A stretch of 64,000 bases of DNA from Bog-105 sp965277855. Lineage in GTDB: Bacteria > Acidobacteriota > Terriglobia > Bryobacterales > Bryobacteraceae. Positions 53,094-61,817 of the stretch are shown here, in pieces. The translations under genes and the position numbers were made by a program. Each line of letters starts with the position of its first letter. Position 1 is the first letter of the stretch. The notes beneath the pieces are model-generated. The model ran no database searches. It worked only from the letters and a program-made list of their open reading frames with translations, and was not told the origin of the DNA. Location: NCBI GenBank assembly GCA_965277855.1, contig OZ255847.1, positions 1,798,001-1,862,000 of the forward strand. The letters run 5' to 3'.

Positions 53094-54746
53094 TCAACTC
53101 AATGTCAATTCCAGACACGTCACCGAAGCAGGCGCAAACCTGTAAATAAACGGAGAGCCCACCGAAACATTCTTATCGCTCTTCGGTTCCAGCGTATGCG
53201 GCTGATCGAGTGTGTTATGCGCGCGCATGTCCGTCGAACTCAGTACTGTCGCGCTAGCGCTTGCGATGCGAGCCCCGCGGATCGCGATCTCCGTTTCCTG
53301 AGCATTCTTCAAATCAGGGTTGACGATAGTCAGCGTGGCTTGTTTGCCCTTTAGCGAGCACGAACCGGAAAGCGCCGCCAGAGGGGGAGCGGCTTCTTTA
53401 CCAGTTACGGGAACATCGCTGCTCACGGGCTTAGTATCGACCGGCACTCCACTCAACGGAGCGGCCGAAATGAGAGTGCGCACTGAAGTGCCGCCTTGAT
53501 GCCCCTGATACATGTCGAACACATGGAAAACCGGTGTCACGGTAAATCGCTCACCCACCGCAATGAACGAAGTATGGATATTGTTGATGAGCTGAGCCGC
53601 GCTCGCGAGTGCAACTTTGTCGGGATGGCGATTAAATGTGTCGAGTGTCAGGCCCGAGACCAGCGCATCGCGCAGCGTCGGATAGTACGCCCACAAGTAA
53701 GCTGGATCGATGCTGGGATCCGTCTTGTGCCACGCGCCCCATTCATCCACCACCAGCTTTACATGATGCTGCGAGTCTGATTCGCCCATGATGGCCCAGT
53801 GATTTGTAACTAACTCCTCCATGTAAGTCGCGTTATGCAGAAGCTTATACCAACCCGCTTCATCGAACCCGGTCGATTGCCCGTTGCCGGTGGTTCCGCA
53901 GTAGTAATGAAGAGCCAGTCCGAAGACGTTGCGCAGCGGGCCTTTACTCTTTTCGGTCAGCTTGCTCAAGAAAGTGCGAGTCCATGCATAATCGGCCACG
54001 TTGGGACCCGAGGCCACGAAATCAAGATCGAGGCCAAACTTCGGAACACGCTCCGTGAAGCGCCGAAACTCGACTGCGTACTCATCTCCGGTAAAGTTTC
54101 CGCCGCAACCCCAGCTTTCGTTGCCAACGCCCCAAATCTTAACCGGAAAAGGTTCTGCGTCACCCCCTTTGGCCCGCAAATCCGCATTTGTCGTGCTGCC
54201 GGCAGGTGAGTTACAGTATTCGATCCAGCCGGAAAAATCCTCCGCATTCAGACCACGCAGATTGGCGGCAAAATAAGGCGCAGCGCCCACCGCCTTGCAG
54301 AAGTGAGCGAATTCGTTTGTGCCGAACTGGTTCGGTTCATACTTCTGCGGACCCTTCTTGAGCTTCTTCAGCACGTCGGTATCGGCCCAGAAGTTAGTCC
54401 GCGTGGGACGCGAGTTGCGCGGACCCACACCGTCTCGCCAGTTATAGCTATCGGCAAAGCAGCCACCCGGCCAGCGAATCACCGGAGGTTTAATGCGCTT
54501 GAGGCTGTCAATCAACTCTTTGCGGATGCCCCCCACGTTCGGGATCTTCGAACCCTCTCCCACCCAGATGCCGTCATAAATGCATCCGCCGAGATGCTCT
54601 GTGAAGTGCCCGTAAATTTCCGGCGAAATGGTGCCGAGCGGTTCGTCCGGAAGGATGTCGATCCGGGCGCTAGCGGCCAGAGAAACACGCGGCGCCAGCA
54701 GCGCCAGCCCGGAAAGCAGAAAATTGCGTCGCAGTAATTCGGACAA
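53094..54746 (-). CDS. abfA: Alpha-L-arabinofuranosidase, GH51, exported
   Basis: 550 residues. It releases terminal L-arabinofuranose from arabinan or arabinoxylan. The N-terminus (LLRRNFLLSGLALLAPRVSL) looks like a Tat-type signal, so it probably acts in the periplasm. GH51 motifs: EIYGHFTEHLGGCIYDGIW, IRWPGGCFADSYNWRDGVGP, acid/base Glu in WGVGNESWG and nucleophile Glu in VVDEWGAWH. A C-terminal beta domain follows. It starts with TTG 54746, with AAAGGA about 11 bases upstream inside the end of araD. It is the last gene of the SSS-small protein-araB-araD-abfA operon. Confidence 0.93.
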   Translation of the reverse strand: MSELLRRNFLLSGLALLAPRVSLAASARIDILPDEPLGTISPEIYGHFTEHLGGCIYDGIWVGEGSKIPNVGGIRKELIDSLKRIKPPVIRWPGGCFADSYNWRDGVGPRNSRPTRTNFWADTDVLKKLKKGPQKYEPNQFGTNEFAHFCKAVGAAPYFAANLRGLNAEDFSGWIEYCNSPAGSTTNADLRAKGGDAEPFPVKIWGVGNESWGCGGNFTGDEYAVEFRRFTERVPKFGLDLDFVASGPNVADYAWTRTFLSKLTEKSKGPLRNVFGLALHYYCGTTGNGQSTGFDEAGWYKLLHNATYMEELVTNHWAIMGESDSQHHVKLVVDEWGAWHKTDPSIDPAYLWAYYPTLRDALVSGLTLDTFNRHPDKVALASAAQLINNIHTSFIAVGERFTVTPVFHVFDMYQGHQGGTSVRTLISAAPLSGVPVDTKPVSSDVPVTGKEAAPPLAALSGSCSLKGKQATLTIVNPDLKNAQETEIAIRGARIASASATVLSSTDMRAHNTLDQPHTLEPKSDKNVSVGSPFIYRFAPASVTCLELTLS

Positions 54747-54752
54747 TTTAAT

Positions 54753-55457
54753 TTATTCCTTTGGATTCGATTGGCCGTAATAGGCACTCGCGCCATGCTT
54801 GCGAAAGAAGTGTTTGTCGTGCAGCGCTTCGGCAATCGGTTTGGCTTCCGCGTTAATCGTGATGGTCAATAGCGCCATGTGTGCAAGCTCCTCCACCACT
54901 ACTGCCGTGTGCGCGGCATCGGTAACTGTCGGTCCCCAGCAGAACGGCGCGTGTCCCGCCACCAGCACCGCTGAAACGCTGGCCGGATCCAACTCACGGA
55001 AGCGTTCGATGATCACGAGCCCGGTGTTCAGTTCGTAAGCCGATTCGATTTCCGACGAGTCCATGGGCCGGGTAACCGGCAAAGGACCATGAAAGTAATC
55101 GGCGTGTGTCGTGCCGAAACAGGGAATGGGCGTATTCGCCTGCGCCCAGGCAGTGGCAAAACGGGAATGAGTGTGAACCACTCCGTTCACCGCCGGCCAC
55201 GCTCGATACAACGCGAGATGCGTGGGAAGGTCTGACGACGGCCGCAGCGTTCCTTCCACTACTTTTCCATCCAAATCGGTGACGACAAGATCGTGCGCGC
55301 GCAGCGCCTCGTAGGGAACACCGCTCGGTTTAATGACTGCCAGTCCGGTTGCGCGATCCATCCCGCTGGCATTGCCAAAAGTAAACACGACCAGACCGCG
55401 CGGAACGAGTTCCAGATTAGCCGCCAGCACTTCTTCCCGCAGTTCCTTCAAGAGCAT
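54753..55457 (-). CDS. araD: L-ribulose-5-phosphate 4-epimerase
   Basis: 234 residues, normal size. It converts L-ribulose 5-phosphate to D-xylulose 5-phosphate, the last step of arabinose catabolism, through a zinc-assisted retro-aldol reaction. Conserved segments: TFGNASGMDRATGLAVIKPS, SSDLPTHLALY, VVHTHSRFATAWAQ (zinc His pair), FGTTHADYFHG and LVAGHAPFCWG (third zinc His). Two bases separate it from araB upstream, and abfA follows after 6 bases. Confidence 0.96.
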   Translation of the reverse strand: MLLKELREEVLAANLELVPRGLVVFTFGNASGMDRATGLAVIKPSGVPYEALRAHDLVVTDLDGKVVEGTLRPSSDLPTHLALYRAWPAVNGVVHTHSRFATAWAQANTPIPCFGTTHADYFHGPLPVTRPMDSSEIESAYELNTGLVIIERFRELDPASVSAVLVAGHAPFCWGPTVTDAAHTAVVVEELAHMALLTITINAEAKPIAEALHDKHFFRKHGASAYYGQSNPKE

Positions 55458-55459
55458 AA

Positions 55460-57040
55460 TTATTGCCTGACTTCCGCGGCGATCCGGCGCAGCTCCGGTA
55501 GCACTTCACCAAGTCGTACGGCTTCAGCATCTCGTTGACCAAAGGCGAAATAGAGCTTCTTATACATGTCGTAAATTTGCTGGTTCACCGCCAGCGATTC
55601 CGGTTGCGGCGAGAAGATTCTAAAAGGCGGACAGAGCGCGGCCTGCGCCTCCGGCACACTCTGAAAAGCACCTGCTGCCAGAAACGCGAAGATGGCCGAG
55701 CCGAGACTCGTCACGTCGCCTTGCGGCACAAGAATTGGCTTATTCAGCACGTTGGCATAAACCTGGTTCAACACGTCGTTCTTTTTCGGAATGCCCCCGC
55801 CGTTGATAACGCGCTTGATTTCGACACCGTGTTCCTCCATGCGTTCCAAGATCACGCGAGTATGGAACGCCGTGCCCTCAATGGCCGCAAACAACTCGTC
55901 GGCGGCCGTGTTGGTCAAGTGCCAGTTCAGAGTGATTCCGCCCAACTCCGCGTTGACCAGCACCGTGCGGTCGCCATTGTCCCAGGTCAGCCGGAGCAAA
56001 CCAGTCTGACCACTCCGATACTCAACTATTTCTTTCGACAGCTCGCTGACCGATGAACCGGCGCGACGTGCGATGGCTTCGAAGATATCGCCGACCGCGG
56101 AGAGTCCAGCTTCAATGCCGGTGAGTGCCGGATCCACCGAACCCGGCACGATGCCGCAAACTCCGGGCACCAGCTTGGTGGTGTCCGAGAGCCCGATAAT
56201 GCAGGTCGACGTTCCAATTACATTCACCATGTCGCCCAGTTGCGCCCCGGCTGCTATCGCGTCCCAGTGCGCGTCGAAGGCCCCTACCGGAATCAAGACT
56301 CCCGGTTCGAGACCTAAACGCCCGGCCCATTCGGGCGTCAAACGTCCCGCTATTACGTCAGAAGTCGCATATTCGCCGGACAGCTTTTCACGCACGCCTT
56401 TGAGTAACGGATCGACCGAGACCAGAAACTCTTCCGGAGGCAATCCGCCGAGCGCCTTGTTCCACATCCATTTGTGTCCCATCGCGCAAACGCTGCGAAT
56501 CACCTTCGACGGATGATCGATACCGCAAAGGACTGCCGCAATGTAATCACAATGTTCGAACGCCGAGCCGAACTGGCCGCGTTTTTCCGGATTGTGCCGG
56601 AGCCAGTGCAGCAGCTTCGAAAATCCCCACTCCGACGAATACGCGTCTCCACTCCACTTGATCGCTTCCAGGCCGGACTCGCGCGCTTTCCGGGTGATCT
56701 CGGCGGCCTCGCGCCAGGCGCGGTGATCGCACCAGAGATAGTACTCGTTGAGCGGCTGCATCTGCTCGTCGACCGGTATAACGCTCGATCCGGTAGTGTC
56801 GATGGCGAGCGCTTTGACCGCGCGGCCGGGAACACCCGCCGTGGCAAGAGCCTTCTGCATCGCCTCAGCCAAGGCTGCCGTATGATCGGCGTGATTCTCG
56901 GTCGCATAGTCTGGATCGTTCTTCTTGCGATGCAGCGGATAATCCGCGATGGCCGCCCCCAGCCTGCCCTTCTCGCTATCGAAGATAGAAACGCGAACGT
57001 TCAACGTGCCGAAGTCGACGCCTGCCACGACTATGCTCAT
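55460..57040 (-). CDS. araB: Ribulokinase
   Basis: 526 residues of an FGGY-family kinase phosphorylating L-ribulose with ATP. N-terminal AGVDFGTLNVRVSIFD, central YLWCDHRAW, IPVGAFDAHWDAIAAGAQ, VIGTSTCIIGLSD and C-terminal INGGGIPKKNDVLNQVYANV are all present; GAFDAHWDAIAAG is typical of AraB rather than XylB. Tightly packed between the small membrane protein gene (3-base gap) and araD (2-base gap). Confidence 0.96.
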   Translation of the reverse strand: MSIVVAGVDFGTLNVRVSIFDSEKGRLGAAIADYPLHRKKNDPDYATENHADHTAALAEAMQKALATAGVPGRAVKALAIDTTGSSVIPVDEQMQPLNEYYLWCDHRAWREAAEITRKARESGLEAIKWSGDAYSSEWGFSKLLHWLRHNPEKRGQFGSAFEHCDYIAAVLCGIDHPSKVIRSVCAMGHKWMWNKALGGLPPEEFLVSVDPLLKGVREKLSGEYATSDVIAGRLTPEWAGRLGLEPGVLIPVGAFDAHWDAIAAGAQLGDMVNVIGTSTCIIGLSDTTKLVPGVCGIVPGSVDPALTGIEAGLSAVGDIFEAIARRAGSSVSELSKEIVEYRSGQTGLLRLTWDNGDRTVLVNAELGGITLNWHLTNTAADELFAAIEGTAFHTRVILERMEEHGVEIKRVINGGGIPKKNDVLNQVYANVLNKPILVPQGDVTSLGSAIFAFLAAGAFQSVPEAQAALCPPFRIFSPQPESLAVNQQIYDMYKKLYFAFGQRDAEAVRLGEVLPELRRIAAEVRQ

Positions 57041-57043
57041 AAA

Positions 57044-57259
57044 CTATGGCTTCTTCGGGTAAAACTTGATGGTGTAAAACAAGCCAATAAACAGGAGCAC
57101 GGCGCCCCACCAGATGCCGGCGTGGAGTTTTGCCAGCACAACGGGATGCTCCGGAGGCGAAAACAGTCCGTAGATGCCGCTGGCTGTAATCAATACGCCG
57201 TAAGCCGTAAGCAGCACGCCGATGAAAAACCAGATCGAAAGTAACCCTTTGCCGTGCAT
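57044..57259 (-). CDS. Small two-helix membrane protein in the arabinose operon
   Basis: 71 residues. Two membrane helices (IWFFIGVLLTAYGVLITASG and AGIWWGAVLLFIGLFYTIKF) are joined by a loop (YGLFSPPEHPVVLAKL), with a basic C-terminus (YPKKP). Located between the symporter (12-base gap) and araB (3-base gap). No family is assigned with confidence; similar small proteins sit beside sugar symporters in related bacteria, so it may be a symporter accessory subunit (inference). Confidence 0.75.
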   Translation of the reverse strand: MHGKGLLSIWFFIGVLLTAYGVLITASGIYGLFSPPEHPVVLAKLHAGIWWGAVLLFIGLFYTIKFYPKKP

Positions 57260-57271
57260 TCGCGATGCCCT

Positions 57272-58987
57272 CTACCAGAAAATAATGTTCAACGTCACAA
57301 ACACAACCATCACAACGCCGGCCCAGAACAAAGGCTTTTGATAAAAAGCCAGTCCGATTTCTTGTGGAATATCGGTTGCGCCGTAGACCAGGCCAACCAG
57401 TTCGTTGTCGGGTTTGGGCTTTGTCGCCAAACTAATCGAGACCGTGACAAGCACGCAGATGATCCAGGACCACAGTGCACGATACATGTTCTCCGCCATG
57501 TCTTTGGCGTTGGGTGAAAGCGCAACGTAGGCCAATGCGCCGGGATCCAGCTTCACCCAGGCCCACATGCTGATCGACGAAACCGTGCCAATCAGCAACC
57601 CCCAGAATCCGCCTGCCGGAGTAGCGCGTTTCCACAGCATGCCTAGAATCACCGTCCCGAACAAGGGCGCAATGAAGAAACTGAACAGCGCCTGCACATA
57701 ATCCATGATGCTGAGGAACTGCATTACAAGGTACGCTGTGCCGATACTGATCAACACGCCGATTACCGTACACCACCGGCCCATCGAGACGTAATGCGCA
57801 TCCGGCGCTTCTTTGCGAATCAGCGCGCGATAAATATCGTATGTCCAAACCGTCGCGAACGCGCTGACGTTTCCCGCCATGCCCGACATGAAGCCTGCGA
57901 TCAAGGCCGTAATGCCGAGACCCAGCAGACCCGGCCCGCAGTAGCGCGCCAGCATCAGCGGCAAAACTTCGTTGTAACTATGCAGGCCGGTTCTCAGCGC
58001 GTCAGCTTCGCCCACTAGCCTTTCGGGCAAAACCGCCAGACCGAGCAGGCCGGGCAGGATCACGATAAACGGCACAGCCATTTTGAAGGCCGCCCCGATC
58101 ACCGGCGCCATCTTTGCACTGCGCAAATCCTTGGCTGTCAGCACGCGCTGCACCACTAAGAAATCCGTCGTCCAATAGCCAAACGAAATTACAAAGCCGA
58201 GCCCGAGCAAGATGCCTGTCCAATGAATGCCCATTGGATTGCCCGTGAACGAACCGAGACCGCTCCAGAGATGTGTGTAATCCTGAGCCGGAAAATTATG
58301 ATGAATGCGGCGCACCATGCCGCTCCAGCCGCCGGTTTCCACCAGTCCGATGATCGAAATGAGAATAGCGCCCAGCCAGATCAAGAAGAACTGCAGAACC
58401 TCGTTGAAGATGGCGGAAAGCAGTCCTCCCAGAAACACGTAGGCGGCAACTGTAAGAGACGAGATCCAGATACTAAACGAAATATCCCAGCCGAGAATGA
58501 TCTTCATCACGAGCGCCATGGAATACATATTGATGCCGCTCATCAGCACCGTCATAAAGCCGAACGTAATGGCCGACAGCGCGCGCGACGGTTCGCCGAA
58601 ACGCAGTTTCAAGTAGCCGGGCACCGAGTGCGTTCGCGAGATGTAATAAAACGGCATCATCACAATGCCTAAGAACAGCATCGCCGGGATCGCGCCGATC
58701 CAGTACCAGTGCGTCGCCAGAATGCCGTATTGATAGGCGGAAGCTGCCCAGCCCATCAGTTCCAGCGAGCCCAAATTGGCTGCCACGAAACTCAGGCCCG
58801 CTACCCAGGCGCTCATGTCGCGTCCCGCCAGAAAGAATTCTTCGCCCGTATTTGTAAACCGCTTCAGGTATAGGCCGATACCCAGGCACATCACAAAATA
58901 AAGAGCGATGACCAGTAGGTCTACCGGGCTGAGTGAGAGAAGTTTGGAGGATGCAGCTTGGAGAAAGAGGGCGAGGAGTGGCGACAA
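57272..58987 (-). CDS. Sodium:solute symporter (SSS family), probably L-arabinose importer
   Basis: About 571 residues with 13-14 membrane helices. SSS features: FFLAGRDMSAWVAGLSFVAA, SLELMGWAASAYQYG, SFGYWTTDFLVVQRVLTAKD (typical of sodium/glucose-type members) and GFMSGMAGNVSAFATVWTYD. Substrate inferred from the operon with araBD and abfA. TTG 58987 (reading SPLLALFLQAAS) is preferred: AGGAAG lies just before it, and a perfect TATAAT at 59022-59027 places transcription start downstream of the alternative GTG at 59047. It follows lacI on the same strand. Confidence 0.88.
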   Translation of the reverse strand: MSPLLALFLQAASSKLLSLSPVDLLVIALYFVMCLGIGLYLKRFTNTGEEFFLAGRDMSAWVAGLSFVAANLGSLELMGWAASAYQYGILATHWYWIGAIPAMLFLGIVMMPFYYISRTHSVPGYLKLRFGEPSRALSAITFGFMTVLMSGINMYSMALVMKIILGWDISFSIWISSLTVAAYVFLGGLLSAIFNEVLQFFLIWLGAILISIIGLVETGGWSGMVRRIHHNFPAQDYTHLWSGLGSFTGNPMGIHWTGILLGLGFVISFGYWTTDFLVVQRVLTAKDLRSAKMAPVIGAAFKMAVPFIVILPGLLGLAVLPERLVGEADALRTGLHSYNEVLPLMLARYCGPGLLGLGITALIAGFMSGMAGNVSAFATVWTYDIYRALIRKEAPDAHYVSMGRWCTVIGVLISIGTAYLVMQFLSIMDYVQALFSFFIAPLFGTVILGMLWKRATPAGGFWGLLIGTVSSISMWAWVKLDPGALAYVALSPNAKDMAENMYRALWSWIICVLVTVSISLATKPKPDNELVGLVYGATDIPQEIGLAFYQKPLFWAGVVMVVFVTLNIIFW

Positions 58988-59021
58988 GGGCTTCCTAGAG
59001 GACGAGAGTAAGTACCGGCAG

Positions 59022-59027
59022 ATTATA
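59022..59027 (-). promoter_or_regulatory. Perfect -10 box upstream of the symporter operon
   Basis: TATAAT on the minus strand. No good -35 at the usual spacing, so an activator or a weak -35 is possible. If used, transcription of the symporter-araB-araD-abfA operon starts near 59015. Confidence 0.4.
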
Positions 59028-59109
59028 TCGATTCGCTTGCGGAACACCTGCTAGCATGGCGTGTAATCGCTTGCAGTCTAGTAAATCATACTGGGGTTCG
59101 CCCCGGCTG

Positions 59110-60123
59110 TCAATTGGAAGTCTTGTCTCCGCGCGCCGCACCGGTCGACCCGCGCACCACAAACTCAGGGTCGATCAGAATTTTGCGGCCACATGCTTCG
59201 CGCGCAGCCGGCGAGCCCGTCAAAACCTGCATCATCAGATGCCCGATTCGTTCGCGTGGAATATGCAGCGTCGTGAGAGAGGGCCACGCGACTTCCGCTA
59301 GTTTGATATTGTCAAAGCCCGTCACCGAGATGTCCTCTGGAACCCGCACCCGCGACTCGCGCAGTTCGTGAAGCACGCCTAGCGCCATGAAATCGTTCAC
59401 GCAAATAATAGCGGTTGGATCAAGGCCTGAACCGAGTATTTCGCGCGTGGCTTGCCGGCCGCCTTCCAGGCCATCACTACTCGCCACGATCTTCCACTCG
59501 ATTTTCGGCGAAAATTCGATCACTGTTTCCCGAAACACTCGTTCCCGAATTCCCAACGGACCCAGGCTCGGATGATGGCTCACGAACGCCATGCGATTAT
59601 GTCCCAGATCGTGCAGGTAACGAACAACTCGTTCAATACCCTTTCCATAATTGACGGTAATGTTGGAAAGGTTATGTTTCGCTGCACCCACGTCGTAAAA
59701 AACCACCGGGATATCCATCTCCGATAGCTCCTGCAGCAGCGCTGGGTCCATCTCGGAAATGACCAAAGCTAAACCCGCCACACGGCGGCCGATCATCAGC
59801 CGGATACTCCGGGCCAGATGCTCTGCATCGTAATCCGTGTTAGCCAGAAAAATTTCAAAACCCTTTTCTCGAGCCTTGGCTTCAGCCGCTTTAAAAATAT
59901 CGAAAAAGAACGGGTTTTCGAGATTCGAAACAACCATGCCGAACGTCCGGCTCTTTCCGCCGGCCAGATCGCGGGCATGCAGATTGGGATGATACTTAAG
60001 ATCTTCGGCCGCTTTTAGAACGCGCGCCCGGGTAGCGGGCCGCACTGGACCCACCTCGTTCAGAACTCGTGATACCGTGGCAGTGGAAACCCTCGCGTGC
60101 CTCGCGACTTCTTCTAGACTCAT
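59110..60123 (-). CDS. LacI-family transcriptional regulator of the arabinose locus
   Basis: 337 residues. N-terminal helix-turn-helix SLEEVARHARVSTATVSRVL with hinge helix region HPNLHARDLAGGKSRTFG. Periplasmic-binding-protein-like ligand domain (NLENPFFFDIFKAAEA, ICVNDFMALGVLHELRE, ISVTGFDNIKLAEVAWPSLT). By position between the symporter operon and abfA-araA, it likely senses arabinose or a derivative (inference). This is not AraC and not the GntR-type AraR. A perfect LacI-type palindrome lies 52 bases upstream of its start. Confidence 0.93.
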   Translation of the reverse strand: MSLEEVARHARVSTATVSRVLNEVGPVRPATRARVLKAAEDLKYHPNLHARDLAGGKSRTFGMVVSNLENPFFFDIFKAAEAKAREKGFEIFLANTDYDAEHLARSIRLMIGRRVAGLALVISEMDPALLQELSEMDIPVVFYDVGAAKHNLSNITVNYGKGIERVVRYLHDLGHNRMAFVSHHPSLGPLGIRERVFRETVIEFSPKIEWKIVASSDGLEGGRQATREILGSGLDPTAIICVNDFMALGVLHELRESRVRVPEDISVTGFDNIKLAEVAWPSLTTLHIPRERIGHLMMQVLTGSPAAREACGRKILIDPEFVVRGSTGAARGDKTSN

Positions 60124-60174
60124 GCGTGTTAGAAAAGTGAATCTTCATTATCGCGCGAAGCCAACACCGAATAT

Positions 60175-60190
60175 GTGAAAGCGTTTTCAC
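60175..60190. promoter_or_regulatory. LacI-family operator between lacI and the second abfA
   Basis: GTGAAAGCGTTTTCAC contains the exact LacI-type consensus TGAAANCGNTTTCA with central CG. It lies 7 bases upstream of the -35 of the abfA promoter and overlaps the probable -35 region of lacI, whose GATAAT is at 60147-60152 on the minus strand. Both genes could be controlled from it. Confidence 0.7.
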
Positions 60191-60196
60191 TTTTCA

Positions 60197-60226
60197 TTGA
60201 CTTCCGGCGTCGCCGCAAGGTATAAC
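60197..60226 (+). promoter_or_regulatory. Sigma-70 promoter of the abfA-araA transcript
   Basis: TTGACT at 60197-60202 and TATAAC at 60221-60226, with an 18-base spacer (five of six matches each). ATG 60257 lies about 25 bases after the expected transcription start. Confidence 0.6.
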
Positions 60227-60256
60227 GTCCTTTCCCGTCTATCCGGGAAACACTCC

Positions 60257-61810
60257 ATGTCGAAACACACAGTTTCCCGCCGAAGCTTCACCGCGAGCGT
60301 GTTTGCCGCACCGCTCATTGCCGCCGCGAAGCCCTCTTCGCAAGAGGCGCGCGTGAAGATTGACACCGAGCGCGTCATCGGCCAGATCGATCCCAAAATC
60401 TACGGCAACTTTACCGAGCATCTCGGCCGCTGCATTGAAGGAGGCATCTTCGAAGAGAACTCGCCCTTGTCCGACCAGAACGGCTATCGCAAAGATGTCA
60501 TGAAAGTCGTGGAAGATCTGCACGTCTCATTCCTGCGCTGGCCCGGTGGCAACTTTTCCTCCAATTACAACTGGCGCGACGGCATCGGTCCGCGCGACCA
60601 GCGCCCGAGCCGCCTCGAGATGGCATGGGGAACCATCGAAGACAATCGTTTCGGTACCCACGAATTCTTGAATTACTGCGAGCTCCTCAAAACAGAGCCG
60701 TACGTGTGCGCCAATTTCGGTACCGGCTCCTGGGATGAAGCGCAGCAGTGGGTCGAATACTGCAATCTGCCCGGCGAGACGGCCACCTCCAAGCTTCGCC
60801 AGAAGAACGGACGCCAGCAGCCGTGGAGGGTCAATTATTGGGGCTTAGGCAATGAGATGGATGGTCCCTGGCAGATGGGCCATCGGACCGCCGACGACTA
60901 TGGCAAGTTTGCGCTCGAAGGCGCCAAGTTGATGAAGTGGACCGATCCCAACATCAAGCTGATAGCTGCCGGATCCGCCAACTTCAGCCCGGGCGCAGAC
61001 TGGATCGGCTGGAACCGCACGGTACTCGAATATCTCAAACACCACGCCGACTATCTTTCGCTCCACAGTTATGTCGGCAACAAGGAAAACAACTACTACG
61101 AATTTCTGGCGAGTTCGCTTGAACTCGATGAACGAACCAGCATTGCCGAAGGCATCATTCGAAGCTCCATGGCGGATACAAAAGATCGCCAGATGTTTAT
61201 CGCCTGGGATGAGTGGAACGTCTGGTATCGGGCCCGGGGAGACAGGCAGCGTGGCCGCCGAATCCTTGAAGAACATTACAATCTGGAAGATGCGCTCGTC
61301 GTCGCCACCTATTTAAACTCGTTTATTAATCATGCCCAGATCGTAAAAATCGCCAACATGGCGCAGCTGGTGAATGTCATTGCGCCCATCTTCACTAGCC
61401 CCCAAGGCCTCTATCTGCAGACCATCTACTACCCTCTGCAACTGTTCGCCGCGAACTCATTTGGAACCGCGCTGGAGCTTTTCCTAGACGGCCCAACTTA
61501 CGCCAGCGCGCATTCTCCGAAGACGCCTTACCTCGATGTATCCGCGGCCTACGATCAAGACGGTCTTGTGTTGAACGTAGTCAACCGCCACCGCGATCAG
61601 CCGCTGCCTGTCACCTTCGAATTGGAAGACAAGCAATTTGCTGGCTCGTTTCAAGCGTCAGAAGTGAACGGGCCCGATATCAAGTCGGAAAATAACTTCG
61701 GCCAGTCGCTCGTTAAAACAACCCAAAAAAGCGCACCAGCAAATGGCGCGCGCCTCCGCTACGAATTTCCACCGCACTCCTACACCATGTTGAAAGGCAA
61801 ACTGGCCTGA
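60257..61810 (+). CDS. abfA: Alpha-L-arabinofuranosidase, GH51, second copy
   Basis: 517 residues. A Tat signal is seen at the N-terminus (SRRSFTASVFAAPLIAAA). GH51 motifs: KIYGNFTEHLGRCIEGGIFE, LRWPGGNFSSNYNWRDGIGP, acid/base Glu in YWGLGNEMDG and nucleophile Glu in IAWDEWNVWYR. Differences from the 53.1 kb copy in the active-site loops suggest another linkage preference. ATG 60257 is preferred, as the frame before it includes the promoter. It is followed by araA after 7 bases, so enzyme and isomerase are cotranscribed under the LacI operator. Confidence 0.94.
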   Translation: MSKHTVSRRSFTASVFAAPLIAAAKPSSQEARVKIDTERVIGQIDPKIYGNFTEHLGRCIEGGIFEENSPLSDQNGYRKDVMKVVEDLHVSFLRWPGGNFSSNYNWRDGIGPRDQRPSRLEMAWGTIEDNRFGTHEFLNYCELLKTEPYVCANFGTGSWDEAQQWVEYCNLPGETATSKLRQKNGRQQPWRVNYWGLGNEMDGPWQMGHRTADDYGKFALEGAKLMKWTDPNIKLIAAGSANFSPGADWIGWNRTVLEYLKHHADYLSLHSYVGNKENNYYEFLASSLELDERTSIAEGIIRSSMADTKDRQMFIAWDEWNVWYRARGDRQRGRRILEEHYNLEDALVVATYLNSFINHAQIVKIANMAQLVNVIAPIFTSPQGLYLQTIYYPLQLFAANSFGTALELFLDGPTYASAHSPKTPYLDVSAAYDQDGLVLNVVNRHRDQPLPVTFELEDKQFAGSFQASEVNGPDIKSENNFGQSLVKTTQKSAPANGARLRYEFPPHSYTMLKGKLA

Positions 61811-61817
61811 GCCCGTC

